Shown: piece by piece, positions 10,115-21,840 of the stretch | How positions within the stretch are numbered: the stretch's first letter is position 1 | Layout of the letters: each line of letters begins with the position of its first letter | DNA from: Paramyrothecium sp. XJ0827 | Taxonomy: Eukaryota; Ascomycota; Sordariomycetes; Hypocreales; Stachybotryaceae | DNA: 64,000 nucleotides | NCBI GenBank assembly: GCA_020881915.1 | Contig: JAJFPB010000003.1 | Span: 4,712,001-4,776,000 of the forward strand | Reading direction: 5' to 3' | The notes under the pieces: model-generated | Seen by the model: the letters and a program-made list of their open reading frames with translations, nothing else | What the model was told of the DNA's origin: nothing | Databases searched by the model: none | Position numbers and translations under genes: made by a program

Positions 10115-10721
10115 TGTGACGATCTGAGGGTAGCCTTACACCGGAAGGTATAGGGTAACTAAGGATCGTTGGGGGTTTGTTTGTCCTTAGATAGAACGAT
10201 GGGAAAGTATCTGAAGCACATAAGGGGTTGTCACTAGTCTATGAGAGAATAGTGCGATGAAGGTTATCTTGGGGACTGTATGTTATTGATAGCTGGTTGT
10301 CTTCTATCTATCCTGAGGTAGAGTTCTCCCATCTATATACTTGTCGTGTTATCTGGGATCTGGGGATCATACTTCAGATCCCTAGATCCGGATCTGGGGA
10401 TCATTCTCTAGATCCTATGATCTCGCCCTTATTGGTTGGAGGGGCCGCTAGTTTTCTTTCTGCCTAGCCAGGCTGGTACTGTACCCCTTTGAATCCCTAG
10501 GATGGCTACAGCGTCGCGCCCAACGTATTCCCCTGTTGTGCGCCTGAACCTGTTACTCTGTTGGTCCCACGTGACTATGTCTTTGGTGAGGGTCGGCATG
10601 TGTTTGAATTGTGGTCCTCCAACCGGTTCGTCTAGTTCCTCTACGTAGCATCTGTTATAGCCGGTGCGGGTCATTGTTATTCTGTTCTGGCTTAGTCATG
10701 AGGTTAGTGCGGGTCGTGATA
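10115..10721 (-). repeat. 5' LTR of element A (607 bp)
   Basis: TGTGACGATC...GGTCGTGATA; the terminal CA has become TA. In the transcriptional direction of the element this is the upstream LTR. The sequence just inside it (ATTGATAGCTCTTG on the minus strand) is shared with elements C and D and is the place for a primer-binding site, but I cannot match it to a tRNA. Confidence 0.92.
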
Positions 10722-11213
10722 TAGTAGGTTCTAGTCTAGATACAAGGTATAGAACCTCCTATCTATATACCCAGGTCTTATCCCGCCGGGACATATATAA
10801 GGTAGTGCTTATGCTCATCAAGCAAGTATAATTATAGCTAGGTCACTAGATCACTTATTATTTATAATCTAGTATTCCTACTAGATTACTATAAGGTTAT
10901 AATCCATTAATCTATATTAGTAGGTTTCTGTAGCTCTTCTATTATTTATAGGAATCTTCTTCTATGTAGATCTATTATCTATACTAGGTTTTTTTCTACA
11001 TATTAGCCTAAGAGTCCTATCCTATTAGGGCTAGTATATTACTAGTCTTGGCCTATTCCCTATACTAGCCCTAAATATACTAGCCTTAGCTAGTACTAGC
11101 CTAGTGTAGCTGGTCTATTTATTGTCCTAGTATAGTAAGGCTAGTATATCCTATATATACATTTCTATATGACTTTCTATAGCTTAGTTATAACCTTGGG
11201 TCAGGTTATAATA
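10722..11213. mobile_element. Solo LTR 'B', right part
   Basis: Continuation of 2615-2790. It begins inside the region that aligns with LTR A (AACCTCCTATCTATATAC) and ends TTGGGTCAGGTTATAATA. It is followed by the AGCTA target-site copy (11214-11218) and then by ankyrin coding sequence. It contains several CTAGCC/CTAGTA-rich stretches without coding potential. Confidence 0.65.
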
Positions 11214-11376
11214 AGCTAGTAGTAAAACTTTTACTTAAAAAGGGTATAATTATTTTTAATATATCTAATAAATATAGTAAAATTTCTTTATAGTTAGTAA
11301 TTATAGAATTATATAAAAAATTAACTAAGATCTTACTTAAGAGTAATATAAAATTTAAGATAAGGGATAGTATTAG
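11214..11376 (+). pseudogene. Ankyrin-repeat gene, segment 2
   Basis: Directly after the solo LTR the frame reads LVVKLLLKKG, then IIELYKKLTKILLKSN and IRDSI, with one stop. This is the ankyrin helix-loop pattern in phase with segment 1 once the LTR and one AGCTA are removed (GAG-CTA-GTA-GTA-AAA). It ends at the ATTAG target site (11372-11376) of element C. Confidence 0.75.
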
Positions 11377-11962
11377 TATTATAATCTATACTAATCTTAT
11401 AACTAAGCTAGAATAGAATAACTATAACCTATTTAGGCTATAATAAATACTATATAAAAGAAATAAAGAAACTAATTTATAAACTATAGCTTAAGATAAT
11501 ATTTACTCTTACTAAAGATATAATTATATAAGACTAATAAAGTAAAAGATTTAAGTATATAATAGAAAAATATATTAAATATAATACTATAGCTATTCTA
11601 GGGCTTAATAAGAATATAATACCTACTTAGTAAAATAAAGAGATACTTTAGGAATAATATTAGTAAAAAAGATTATAGTAAGTAAGTACTTATAGTAATT
11701 AAAAAGAATTATAGTAATCTAATTAGTATAAATAACTATATAAATAGTAAGTCCTTTATATATATTTTATTAAATACTTAATAGCTATTAATAATATATA
11801 GTTCCTAAAATAATCTTTATTATATTATTTTTTTATAAACTAGTAATAATTTCTTATATACTTTAAACACTTTTCTATTATTTTATTTAAGAATAAATAA
11901 ACCCTAAATAATTCTTAGTTATTTTATATCTTTAAATATAAAGCTACTCCTAGATTATTATA
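11377..11962 (+). repeat. 5' LTR of element C (586 bp)
   Basis: TATTATAATC...AGATTATTATA. It aligns end to end with 20586-21171. Its sequence is unlike the LTRs of A and D even though the interiors are homologous. Confidence 0.88.
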
Positions 11963-13606
11963 TATTAATAGCTTTTATTTTAAGTAATATTATTATACCT
12001 AAAGTAATATTAAAAATAATAAATAAATTAACTAAGTTAACCCCTAAGAGAAAGAAAGTAGCCTACCTTATAGTACTAAGGCCTCTACTTACTAAAGTTA
12101 CTTCTAAGAAAACCCCCTTAGGAGATAATATTATTATAAATAAAGACCTAGCTTTATAATTAGACTTTAATAATAATAATAAGATTATTACTTTATAAGT
12201 AAAAGTCTAAAAGAATATTTAAATTACTAATAAAAAACTTAATTAATTTTAAAATAATATTTTTAATATTTAATAAGTTTATAAGCTTAAGTAATTTATT
12301 AAAAACCTAAAAAAAAAAAAATTAAAATAATATAATTTTATATAAAGAAATTTAAAAGAAATAAAGAAATATTTAAATAACTTTAAGATATAAATCTTAG
12401 TAAAATAATAGGAACTTAAAAGAATCTAGAAGTTATTTTATAAACTAAAAAGCCTAAGCCCTTTAATAGTACCTTAAGTAAGCTCTAAATATTTATTATA
12501 TTACTTAAAGTATATTATTTAGATTATTTCTTACTCTTTATATAAAATTATAATAAAGTTATATTTATAACTTATAATTTAATTAAAAAAGTATAAATCT
12601 AGTTTAAATTTACTTTTTAAGATTATATTAATAATATTTCTATTTTTTAAATAAAATATATAGAACTTATTTTTTTAAATTTTTAAATATTTAAAAAAGA
12701 AATTAAATATATCTTTAGAATTACTAATAAGATATATAATATTAAATAAGCTCTTAATTTACTTAAATAAATTAAATTCTATATTAAATTTATTATTAAG
12801 TTTCTTTATATTACTATATTACTTTATTAGTTAGAAAATATTCTAAAAAAGATCTTCTATAATAAAATTAAGCCTAATATAAAAAATAAACTTATTAAAG
12901 TAAAGTATAATAAAATCTTATTATTAAAATATATATATAAAGTAGTAGAAATTAATAACTAAAACTAAGAATATTATAAGAAGAGAAAATAAAAAAATAA
13001 AGTATAAAGCTTTAAGATCTCCTACTAAGTAAACTAAAAGAAGAAAAAATTTATTTCTACTTCCTTTAGAACTATATTAAGATCTATAGAAATTAATATA
13101 ATCTAGAAGGCTAATAAAGAATTTATATACTATAATTATAAAAAAAAAGAATATTATATTTATAATTATTAAAATAAAATATAAAATAAAAAAAAAACCT
13201 ATTTCTAGTTAGTTTAAGAAAATTAATATAATATTAATATAATTAAGAAATAATTAATTAATATTATTACTAAATAAGAACCTACTAAAGAAATCTCTAA
13301 TTAATAAATAATAATTAAAAATATCTCTAATATTACTAGTTTAATTAATTTACTATAAGGAACCCCTATAATTAGTAAATCCTTAGATAATAAATTAGAA
13401 TCTAATATAAGAACTACTAAAGGTACTTTACTTCTACTTAATTATATATTAATTAAAGCTAGAACTAAGTAATATAATTTATTTTTTAGAGATTAGGAAG
13501 TATATATCTAAGTAGTAACTATAAAGGTAGCTATAAGTCTATAGAAAGTAAAATTTATTATTAACTCTTAATATAATTCCCTATTTAATTTTAATTATTA
13601 TAGATA

Positions 13607-13654
13607 ACGTACATACATAACGAGTGGGCCAACATAACGAGTGGGCCATAAATC
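13607..13654 (+). repeat. Left TIR with two internal 15-bp repeats
   Basis: 48 bases identical to the reverse complement of 15418-15465. The doubled ATAACGAGTGGGCCA is a likely transposase-binding site, by analogy with other pogo-like elements. Confidence 0.9.
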
Positions 13655-13704
13655 CCTCATCCTACATCTCAATCAATTGATCAAATGATTCACCATAACT
13701 AGCC

Positions 13705-15162
13705 ATGACAAACTCAATTAATGAGACTAATCTCAATCTTGCTCTTCAGGCTCTTCAGAGGGACCCAAAAATAAGCCTGCGACGTGCTGCAGCTATCTAC
13801 AATATCCCCCGTCAAACATTAACTCGCCGTCAGCAAGGCGTATCTTCTCGACGCGATACTATGCCTAATCTACGTAAACTATCTGATCTTGAGGAACAGA
13901 TGATAGTTCAATATATTCTTGACTTAGATCTGCGAGGATTTTCTCCCCGGCTTCGTGGTGTTGAAGATATGGCTAATCGACTACTTGCTGAGCGAGAGAT
14001 GCCTCCTGTTGGGCCACGCTGGGCCTCGAATTTTATTAAGCGGCAACCAGAGCTCAAGACGCGTTTCTTTCGCAGATATGACTACCAGAGAGCCAAATGC
14101 GAAGATCCAATCGCGATAAACGCGTGGTTCTCGCTCGTGGAGAACATAATCGCGAAGTACGGCATAAGATCAGATGATCAGTACAACTTTGATGAGACTG
14201 GCTTTATGATGGGCGTTATTACGAGCGGCATGGTTGTTACAGGCGCAGAGAGGCGTGCAAACCCTAAAAGGTCCAGCCTGGGAAACCGCGAATGGGTCAC
14301 AGCGATTGAATCGATCAATGCTGAAGGGTGGGCGCTGCCGCCGTTCATCATTGTTGCAGGCCAATATCATCTCTCGAGCTGGTATCGGGAAAGTAACCTC
14401 CCGGCCGATTGGGCTATTGCAACTACAAAAAATGGCTGGACCGATAACGAGATAGGCCTCGAGTGGCTAAAGCACTTCAATCGGCATACAATCAAAAGAT
14501 CAAATGGTGCCTATCGTCTTCTAATCCTTGACGGGCATGAGAGCCACCATTCGGTCGCATTTGAGGATTTCTGCAAGGAGAATAAGATTATTACGCTCTG
14601 TATGCCGCCTCATTCATCTCATCTACTCCAGCCGCTAGATGTGGGCTGCTTTGGGCCGCTCAAGAAGGCTTATGGTCGAGAAATAGAGCATTTGATCAAA
14701 TGCTCTATAACACACATTTCCAAGACCGAGTTCTTTCCCGCCTTCTACGCTGCACACCGAGCCACTATGACCAAATCGAATATTCAGGGAGGCTTTAAGG
14801 GCCCCGGACTTGCTCCTTTAGATGCGAACCATGTGATCTTAAAGCTTGATATCCGGTTACGAACTCCAACGCCTGCTATTGATGAGCCTGAGCTGCCTGC
14901 CCCTTGGACTTCAAGGACTCCAAAGACAGTTAGGGAAACAGAATATCAATCTGAATATTTAAGAAGACGAATCAGGAGACATAAGAGTAGCTCTCCAGCA
15001 TCAATTATTGAGGCCCTGAACTCATTCTCTAAGAGTTTACTTGCAAATCAGCATAAGATGGCATTACTAGAGGCTGAGGTCCGCGATCTTCGAGAGGCAA
15101 ATGAGATACTAAGCCGGCGCCGGAGAGAAAAAAGAAACGCCTACGCAATGGAGGGACAATGA
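13705..15162 (+). CDS. pogo/Fot1-family DDE transposase
   Basis: 485 residues from ATG 13705 to TGA 15160-15162. The N-terminus (about 10-60) is a Psq-type helix-turn-helix (ISLRRAAAIYNIPRQTLTRR), followed by a CENP-B-like DNA-binding half (about 60-130, WASNFIKRQPEL). The DDE_1 catalytic core has D163 (NFDETGF), D276 (LILDGHESH) and D312 (LQPLDVG), giving a DD35D spacing. The C-terminus is a basic coiled coil. The first start inside the left TIR border fits. All three Asp residues are present, so the catalytic part looks functional. Relatives usually carry a C-terminal zinc knuckle; here it sits in the next frame (15159-15359), overlapping by ATGA, which suggests a one-base frameshift near the end. 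A two-protein arrangement is possible but less likely. Confidence 0.92.
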   Translation: MTNSINETNLNLALQALQRDPKISLRRAAAIYNIPRQTLTRRQQGVSSRRDTMPNLRKLSDLEEQMIVQYILDLDLRGFSPRLRGVEDMANRLLAEREMPPVGPRWASNFIKRQPELKTRFFRRYDYQRAKCEDPIAINAWFSLVENIIAKYGIRSDDQYNFDETGFMMGVITSGMVVTGAERRANPKRSSLGNREWVTAIESINAEGWALPPFIIVAGQYHLSSWYRESNLPADWAIATTKNGWTDNEIGLEWLKHFNRHTIKRSNGAYRLLILDGHESHHSVAFEDFCKENKIITLCMPPHSSHLLQPLDVGCFGPLKKAYGREIEHLIKCSITHISKTEFFPAFYAAHRATMTKSNIQGGFKGPGLAPLDANHVILKLDIRLRTPTPAIDEPELPAPWTSRTPKTVRETEYQSEYLRRRIRRHKSSSPASIIEALNSFSKSLLANQHKMALLEAEVRDLREANEILSRRRREKRNAYAMEGQ

Positions 15163-15359
15163 CTATAGGGGAAGGTCAGGTATCGATTGATCAATTGGAT
15201 GTAGATACGCAGGTAGTAGCTGAATCGTCGAGGCGAGGTGGTCAAGGAAGATCGGGGCAGCCGACCCAGCGGCGATGTGGTGTATGCGGCAAGCCCGGCC
15301 ACAATGCACGAACATGCAAGATAGAGGTAGAGGTCTCTGGGCAAGAGTATAGCGATTAG
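15159..15359 (+). CDS. Zinc-knuckle tail of the transposase in shifted frame
   Basis: 66 codons starting at the ATG that overlaps the transposase stop. Contains RRCGVCGKPGHNARTCK, a clear CCHC knuckle, and an acidic end (GQEYSD). It stops before the right TIR. Most probably it is the detached C-terminus of the 13705-15162 product; a separate small protein or programmed frameshifting cannot be excluded. Confidence 0.6.
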   Translation: MTIGEGQVSIDQLDVDTQVVAESSRRGGQGRSGQPTQRRCGVCGKPGHNARTCKIEVEVSGQEYSD

Positions 15360-15417
15360 TTTTAATTGATCAGATGGTCTATGGTGTTTTAATTGAGGTT
15401 CCTTTCTCGAGGGTTGA

Positions 15418-15465
15418 GATTTATGGCCCACTCGTTATGTTGGCCCACTCGTTATGTATGTACGT
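15418..15465 (-). repeat. Right TIR of the pogo-like element
   Basis: Reverse complement of 13607-13654 with no mismatch over 48 bp, ending GTACGT before TA. Confidence 0.9.
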
Positions 15466-18400
15466 TATAATAAAATCTTATAGGTATTTTATATAATATA
15501 CTAATATTTAATTTATTTTACTATTAAAGTAAAATAAAATATATTCTCTATATATATATAAGGTACTAAAATAGAAAATCCCTATATATTTAAGGAAATA
15601 CCTTACTAGAAGATTAAAATATATTACCTTAGATATTAAATTATAATTCTTAAATTAAGTAAGAAATACCTTAAAGAATATTACTTTAAAGCTAGAAAAA
15701 CCTATAAAACTAATAAATATTAGATATATTATTAAATAAAAATTAATTAACTTTATAGACTCTAAGGTAAATATAAAAAAAAATATACTTAATTAAAAAA
15801 TATATTTTTAAATAAAGACTATAAATATATTAAAATAATAATCTTATAATTCCTTAATAAATTCCTAAGAAGAAAATACTACTATAAAATAAGGTACTTT
15901 ACTTATAATTATAAGAAAAAAGTACCTATAGCTTATAGAACTAAATCTAATTTTATAGAGATTAGTTATATAGAAAATAGCCTATATTACTACTATAATT
16001 ATAAAAAATATAAAATAAAAAGAATATACTTTTATAAGGAAATAGAACTTAAGATAATAGGTATTATAAAAGAAGAATATACTTAGAAGTATAAAGAATA
16101 TTATTACTTATATTAAATCTACTATAGATATATTATTTATATAAAAGAAATAAGTAATAAATTACCTATTAGTATTAAAGAAATTAAATAAAGAATTAAT
16201 AAAATCTTAATATAAAATAACTAAATAAAAAATAAGATCTATTAATTATAATTAGATTATAAGATAATAGAAAAAAGTAATAAACTATTATTATAGTTTA
16301 AAAGTAGAAATAAATAAAATAGTAAAAGTACTATATTAACTTTATAGTTTAAGATATAATTATTAATATTAGAGTAAATATTAGTACTAAGGAAAATTAT
16401 ATTAATCTTAATTTTATAAACTAATATAAAATCCTATAAAGAAGAAAAAAGAAATTATATAAAGCTATAAATATAGAAGAAATATTTTTTATTTATAATA
16501 AGAGACTAATAAATAAAGAGGTAATTTTTTATATAATAATATAGAAAACTACTTATAATATTACCCTTAATATAATATAAATATAATCTAATATACTTCT
16601 AAATAAACTATAGCTAAAGAATCAAAGATCTACCTTTAATTAAGGTAATAGCTAAATTATAATAATAAAGTTATAACTACCTTAAGTAAGAAAAAGAAAA
16701 CTAAAAAAGAAAAAAGAAGTAAATATTTATAATAAAACCTTATTTAAGAAGAAAAAGACTCTCTTAAAATAAAAGAATTATTAAGTAAAAACTAAAGTAT
16801 TAATTAATAATAAAATATAATCTAATATATAATATAAATAGAGCTAAATAATATTTACTTATAAATAAAAAGTAATTAATCTTATTTATATTCTTATATA
16901 TAGTATTAAGAAATAAATATAAGTAAAATAAGAAGTAAAAAATAAACTTATAAATATTCTAGAAAAGTACTATAAATATATAAAATTATTTATAAAAAAC
17001 CTAGAAAGTAGATTCCCTAAATACTTAAAATAGAACTATAAAATCTACTTAATTAATAAAAAAAAGACCTACTTCTTACTAATTTATAATCTTAATACTA
17101 AGAAACTAAGAATATTAAAAGAATATATTAATAAGAACCTTAAGAAAAGATATATTTAATAGTTAATATTATTTACTAAATATTTTATTATATTTATTCT
17201 AAAAAAAATAAAAAACTCTATTTATATATAGATTATTACTAATTAAATAATATTATAATTAAAAAATAAGATATTTTTACTTCTTATTACTAAAATAAGA
17301 AATTACTTATATAATAAAATAATTTTTATTATATTTAATTTTAAAAATATCTATTACTTAATTAAAATAAAGAAAAGAAATAAATAGAAGATTACTTTTT
17401 ATATAAAATTTAGATTCTTTAAAATCTTAGTAATACTATTTAATTTAATTAATATACTAGCTATATTTTAATATATAATTAATTATATTTTAAGAGAATT
17501 TATAAATAACTTTATTATTATTTACTTAAATAATATATTTATTTTCTTAGAGAATAAAAAATAATATAAAAAGTATATATATAAAGTACTTTAAGTACTA
17601 TAAGATATTAAACTTCTAGTAGAACCTACTAAGAGTAATTTCTATATATATAAAGTAGACTTCTTTAGATATATTATTTAATTTAATAAAATTTAAATAA
17701 AAAAAAGTAAAATTATAGTAATTAAAGAATAAAAGCCCCCTATAAATAATATTAAAAATATTTAAAGTTTCTTAAAATTTATAAACTATTATAAATACTT
17801 TATTAAATACTTTAGAAAAATAACTAAATTACTAATAAATTTAATAAGAAAGAATATATTTTTTAAATAAATTATAAAGACCTAAAAAACCTTTAAAGAA
17901 ATTAAAGAATAAATTATTAGTAAATCTATTTTAATAACTTTTAATCTAAAGAAATAAATTATTTTAAAAACTAATATCTCTAATTATATCTTTAATATTA
18001 TTATTAAATAAATAAAAAATAATAAATTCCTATATTTTATTACTTTTTAATCTAAGAAAATTATTAAATCTTTACTTTACTATCTTATTTATAATAAAGA
18101 ATTTATAGTAATTATTAAAGTATTTAAGGAATTTTAATATTACTTTATAAATATAAAATATAAAATTAAGATTTATATTAATTACTAAAATATTACTTAT
18201 TTTATTATAATTTAAATCCTAATAATAAAATAAATTTATTATATAGAAATACTTATATTCTTTAATTATAAGATTATTTATTAAAAAGATCTAAGAATAA
18301 ATATATTAATATATTAAATTAAAAAAGTAAATATAAGTAAAAGATCCCTAAGGTAATATAGTAATTACTATATTTTAATTTAGAAAAAAATTATAAATAA

Positions 18401-20585
18401 AAAACTATTAATTTAATTAAAACCTATAAAATTAAAATAAAAAATAAATAATATAATAAAATTAGAAAATAAAGTAAGAAATATATTATATATATTATAA
18501 AAGTACCTATAAAAGTAAGTATAAAATATAATATAGTACCTATATATAATAACTAAATATAGATTCTAAAAAAAATATAAAAAGAAATCTTAACTAAAAT
18601 CTATAGGTATTATATTATTAGATATAAGGGAATTAAAAAAACTATAGAAGTAATATATTAAATATATAGCTATTCTAGAATAAAGAAAGATATAAAAAGA
18701 GTTATAAGAAAATATAATATTTATAATAAAACTAAAATATTAAGATATAAATCTTATAAATATCTTAAATTACTATTAGTATTAACTAGATCTTAGTAAT
18801 TAATTTTATAAGACTTTATTATTAAGTTTCTTTAATTAAAGAAATTAAATTCTAAAAATAACTATAATAGTATTTTTATTATTATTAATAGGCTTACTAA
18901 ATATATTTATTTTATTACTTATAATAAGGTAATAAATACTAAAAATATAATATATTACTTTTATAAGTATATTATAAGCTAATATAATATATTAGAAGAA
19001 ATTATTTCTAATAAAGAATCTATATTTATATTTAAGTTCTAGTAAGAATTAGTAGCTCTCTTAGATATTAATTATTAGCTAAGTATTACTTATTATTTAT
19101 AAATAAATAAGTAAATAAAATATATAAATTAAATCTTAAAATAATATTTTTATTATTATATTAATTATTAATAAAAAAATTAAGTAAAATAGCTACTTAT
19201 AGTATAATATTATTATAATAGTACTAAATTAGAAACTACTAAAATATTATTATTTTATATAAATTATAAATTTAAATTAATTATTAAATATACTAAATAT
19301 AAAAAACCCTTAATAAATTAACTATTATTAAAATAAAAGAACTTAAATAATTATATAATATAATAAAATAAGAAATTTTATTTATAAATTAGAAAATAAA
19401 GAAATATTATAATATAAAAATATTACTAGAACTAATCTTTAAGAAAAGAAATATAATTTACTTACTTAAAAAAAATATAAAAATAATATAATTAAGTAAT
19501 AAATTAAATTATAAAAAACTTAAATCTTTTAAAATCTTATATAAAATTAAAGATATTAATTATAAATTAGAGTTACTTAATATAATAAAATATTACTTAG
19601 TATTTTATATTATACTTTTAGAACTAATATTAAATAATAAATTTACTAAAAAATCTATTAAGGTACTTATAGAAAAAGAAAAATATAAAGTAGAATAAAT
19701 TCTTATATATAAATAAACCAAAAATAATAAAAAATTATATTTTATTAAATAAAAAAACTATAATAAAAGTAAAAATATCTAGAAATCCCTTAAATATCTC
19801 CTAAATACTAAATAAAAAATTACTATATTTAAGAAAAAAACTAGAAAGTAGAACCCTTAGTAACTAAAGAACCTACCCCTAAAAAATTACTAAGATCTAA
19901 TAAAATCTAATTAAGCTTATTAAATAAACCTATTTACTAAAGATTATTAATAACTATATACTTATAGGTATTTAAAGTAGGGACTAAATCCTTCTTATTT
20001 AATTCTACTATATCTTAAGTAAATAACTCCTTCTCTTTCTCTTTAGTTTTCTACTTAATAATATAAATATAAAATAAGTAACTAGCTATAAAAACTAAAT
20101 CTACCTATAATTTAGTAAGCTAAGAATAAAGCCTAAGAAGAGCCTTACTTATCTTATTCTCCTCTTTTATTAATTTATTATAGGTATTTATTACTTTAGT
20201 AACTAAAAGAAAATAAGTAGAAAAAAAGATATAAAGAAATAAAAGATAAATAAGACTAAGTAACTAAAATACTATTATAAGCTTAGCTATAATAAATATA
20301 CTTACTATAATAATAAGAATCCCTATTTAATATAAGATATACCTTCTTCTACTTAAAATAATAAAAGTATAATATATTAATAAAATAACTATAAAGAGCA
20401 ATATAATAAGTAAGGGATTTTTATTTAATAGTAGTATTATAAGACTTATTATCTAATATAATATTAATATATAAATTAAAAAAAAGGAAGAATATATATA
20501 CCTACTAAGGAAAACTAGGAACTAATAATCTTATATAAAGAAGAATACTAAGCTATAAGACTTAATCTTAGAAGAAGAAGTATTA

Positions 20586-21171
20586 TATTATAATCTATTT
20601 TAATCTTATAACTAAGCTAGAATAGAATAATTATAACCTATTTAGGCTATAATAAATACTATATAAAAGAAATAAAGGAACTAATTTATAAATTATAACT
20701 TAAGATAATATCTACTCTTACTAAGGATATAATTATATAAAACTAATAAAGTAAAAGATTTAGATATATAATAGAAGAATATATTAGATATAATACTATA
20801 GCTATTCTAAGGCTTAGTAAGAATATAGTACCTACCTAATAAAATAAAGAAATACTTTAGAAATAGTATTAGTAAAAAAGATTATAGTAAGTAAGTACTT
20901 ATAGTAATTAAAAAAGATTATAGTAATTTAATTAGTATAAATAATTATATAGATAGTAAATCTCTTATATATATTCTATTAAATACTTAATAGCTATTAA
21001 TAATATATAGTCCCTAAGATAACCTTTATTATATTATTCTCTTATAAATTAGTAATAATTTCTTATATACTTTAGATACTTTCTTATTATTCTATTTAAG
21101 GATAAATAAACCCTAAATAATCCTTAGTTACTTTATATCTTTTAGTATAAGGCTACCCCTAGATTATTATA
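20586..21171 (+). repeat. 3' LTR of element C (586 bp)
   Basis: Aligns with 11377-11962 and is slightly less mutated. It is followed by ATTGG and then ankyrin coding sequence. Confidence 0.88.
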
Positions 21172-21840
21172 ATTGGCTATATACTACTATATATTGTAGC
21201 TTTATAAGGTAATACTATAATAAGTAAAATCCTACTTAACTAAGGTCTTAATATTAAGACCTAAGATATTTTCTATCTAATACTACTAAGTATTATAGCT
21301 AAGAGGGATTATTTTAAGGTAGTTAAGCTCCTTAAAAAATAGGAGCCAATGTCGAGGCAAGGGGTAGGGCAGATAAGATACTATTACTCCATGCCATTTG
21401 CAATAATAACGCAATAATAGTTGAAGTCTTACTAGAGAATAGCGCCGATATCGAAGCAAAGGATTTTCAGTTTGGCCTTACACATGACTTCGAGATTGTG
21501 GTCCGTATTCTGCTCAAGAAACGGCCTAATCTCGAGGCTGAGTATGGACAGGGCCTGACGGCACTATCTTTAGCAACCCTGAGGCAGCATGCAAAAGTAA
21601 TCGAGCTACTGCTGGAGCGAGGCGCAAATGTTGATGCCAAAGTTGCAGAAGCTTTGAAAGAGAAGACCGGTCCTTCGCTGCTGGGCGATAAAGGTAAGTT
21701 CCAAAGACCGTGTTTTAATATCTTGGTTTTTTTTTCTGCTAATATACTAATAATTTGTAGTGACATATGCTGATATTATCGTTATCTCGGCTCTGCACTT
21801 TATACAGAGAACTAATGGAGAGCAATATTCTAAGCCTGTT
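21172..21840 (+). pseudogene. Ankyrin-repeat gene, segment 3, with an intron
   Basis: After the ATTGG target copy the frame reads GYILLYIVAL, then NTIISKILLN and YFKVVKLL with stops, in phase with segment 2. A one-base shift at an A-run (about 21333) leads to well kept repeats: GANVEARG, NNAIIVEVLLENSADIEAKD, VVRILLKKRPNLEAEYGQ and HAKVIELLLERGANVDAK. RIP damage fades over this segment. A plausible intron lies at 21694-21760 (GTAAGT donor, ACTAAT, TTGTAG), after which the frame stays open to the CTGTT target site of element D (21836-21840). Past element D the joined frame continues from 29825 with LEIVAFHEAFRKWLKRDFH, broken by two TAG codons. That last part is uncertain. Confidence 0.7.

Larger units (their letters stand above)
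2791..10721 (-). mobile_element. Ty3/Gypsy chromovirus-type retrotransposon 'A', full length
   Basis: Two 607-bp LTRs (2791-3397 and 10115-10721) bound a 6717-bp interior coding on the minus strand, in the order gag, protease, RT, RNase H, integrase and a chromodomain-like C-terminus, which is the Gypsy order. Damage is moderate: in-frame stops in pol, YLDN for the RT YxDD motif, DTS for the protease DTG, a broken integrase CxxC, and a frameshift in the T-run near 6872. It lies inside solo LTR B, so it arrived after that LTR. The flanks (CTATG before, TAGTA after) do not form a target-site duplication. An antisense cysteine-rich/coiled-coil reading frame sits between pol and the 3' LTR (3620-4117). 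Confidence 0.9.
13607..15465 (+). mobile_element. pogo/Fot1-like DNA transposon, 1859 bp, not RIPed
   Basis: Perfect 48-bp terminal inverted repeats (13607-13654 and 15418-15465) start ACGTACATAC and contain two copies of ATAACGAGTGGGCCA spaced 17 bp apart. A TA dinucleotide flanks each side (13605-13606 and 15466-15467), the expected target duplication of Tc1/mariner-pogo elements. Base composition is balanced and the transposase frame is long, in sharp contrast to the ruined Gypsy around it, so it inserted after that copy was mutated. The insertion point lies about 100 bp past the end of the gag relic of element C. Confidence 0.93.
11377..21171 (+). mobile_element. Gypsy retrotransposon 'C', extremely RIP-mutated
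   Basis: Two 586-bp LTRs (11377-11962 and 20586-21171) flank about 6.76 kb of interior, not counting the DNA transposon at 13607-15465. The target site is ATTAG (11372-11376) / ATTGG (21172-21176), differing by one G-to-A. The interior starts ATTAATAGCTTTTATTTTAAG, which differs from the start of element A only by transitions. It then tracks A's gag, pol (for example the RT stretch KVDFF near 17665) and 3' region throughout, but in plus orientation. Nearly all CpA and TpG are gone, giving very high A+T and stops in every frame. Nothing here can be translated. Confidence 0.88.

Noticed and set aside
8568..10119. Plus-strand frames across the gag region
   Set aside because: Antisense shadows of gag, which carries the CCHC knuckle on the minus strand.
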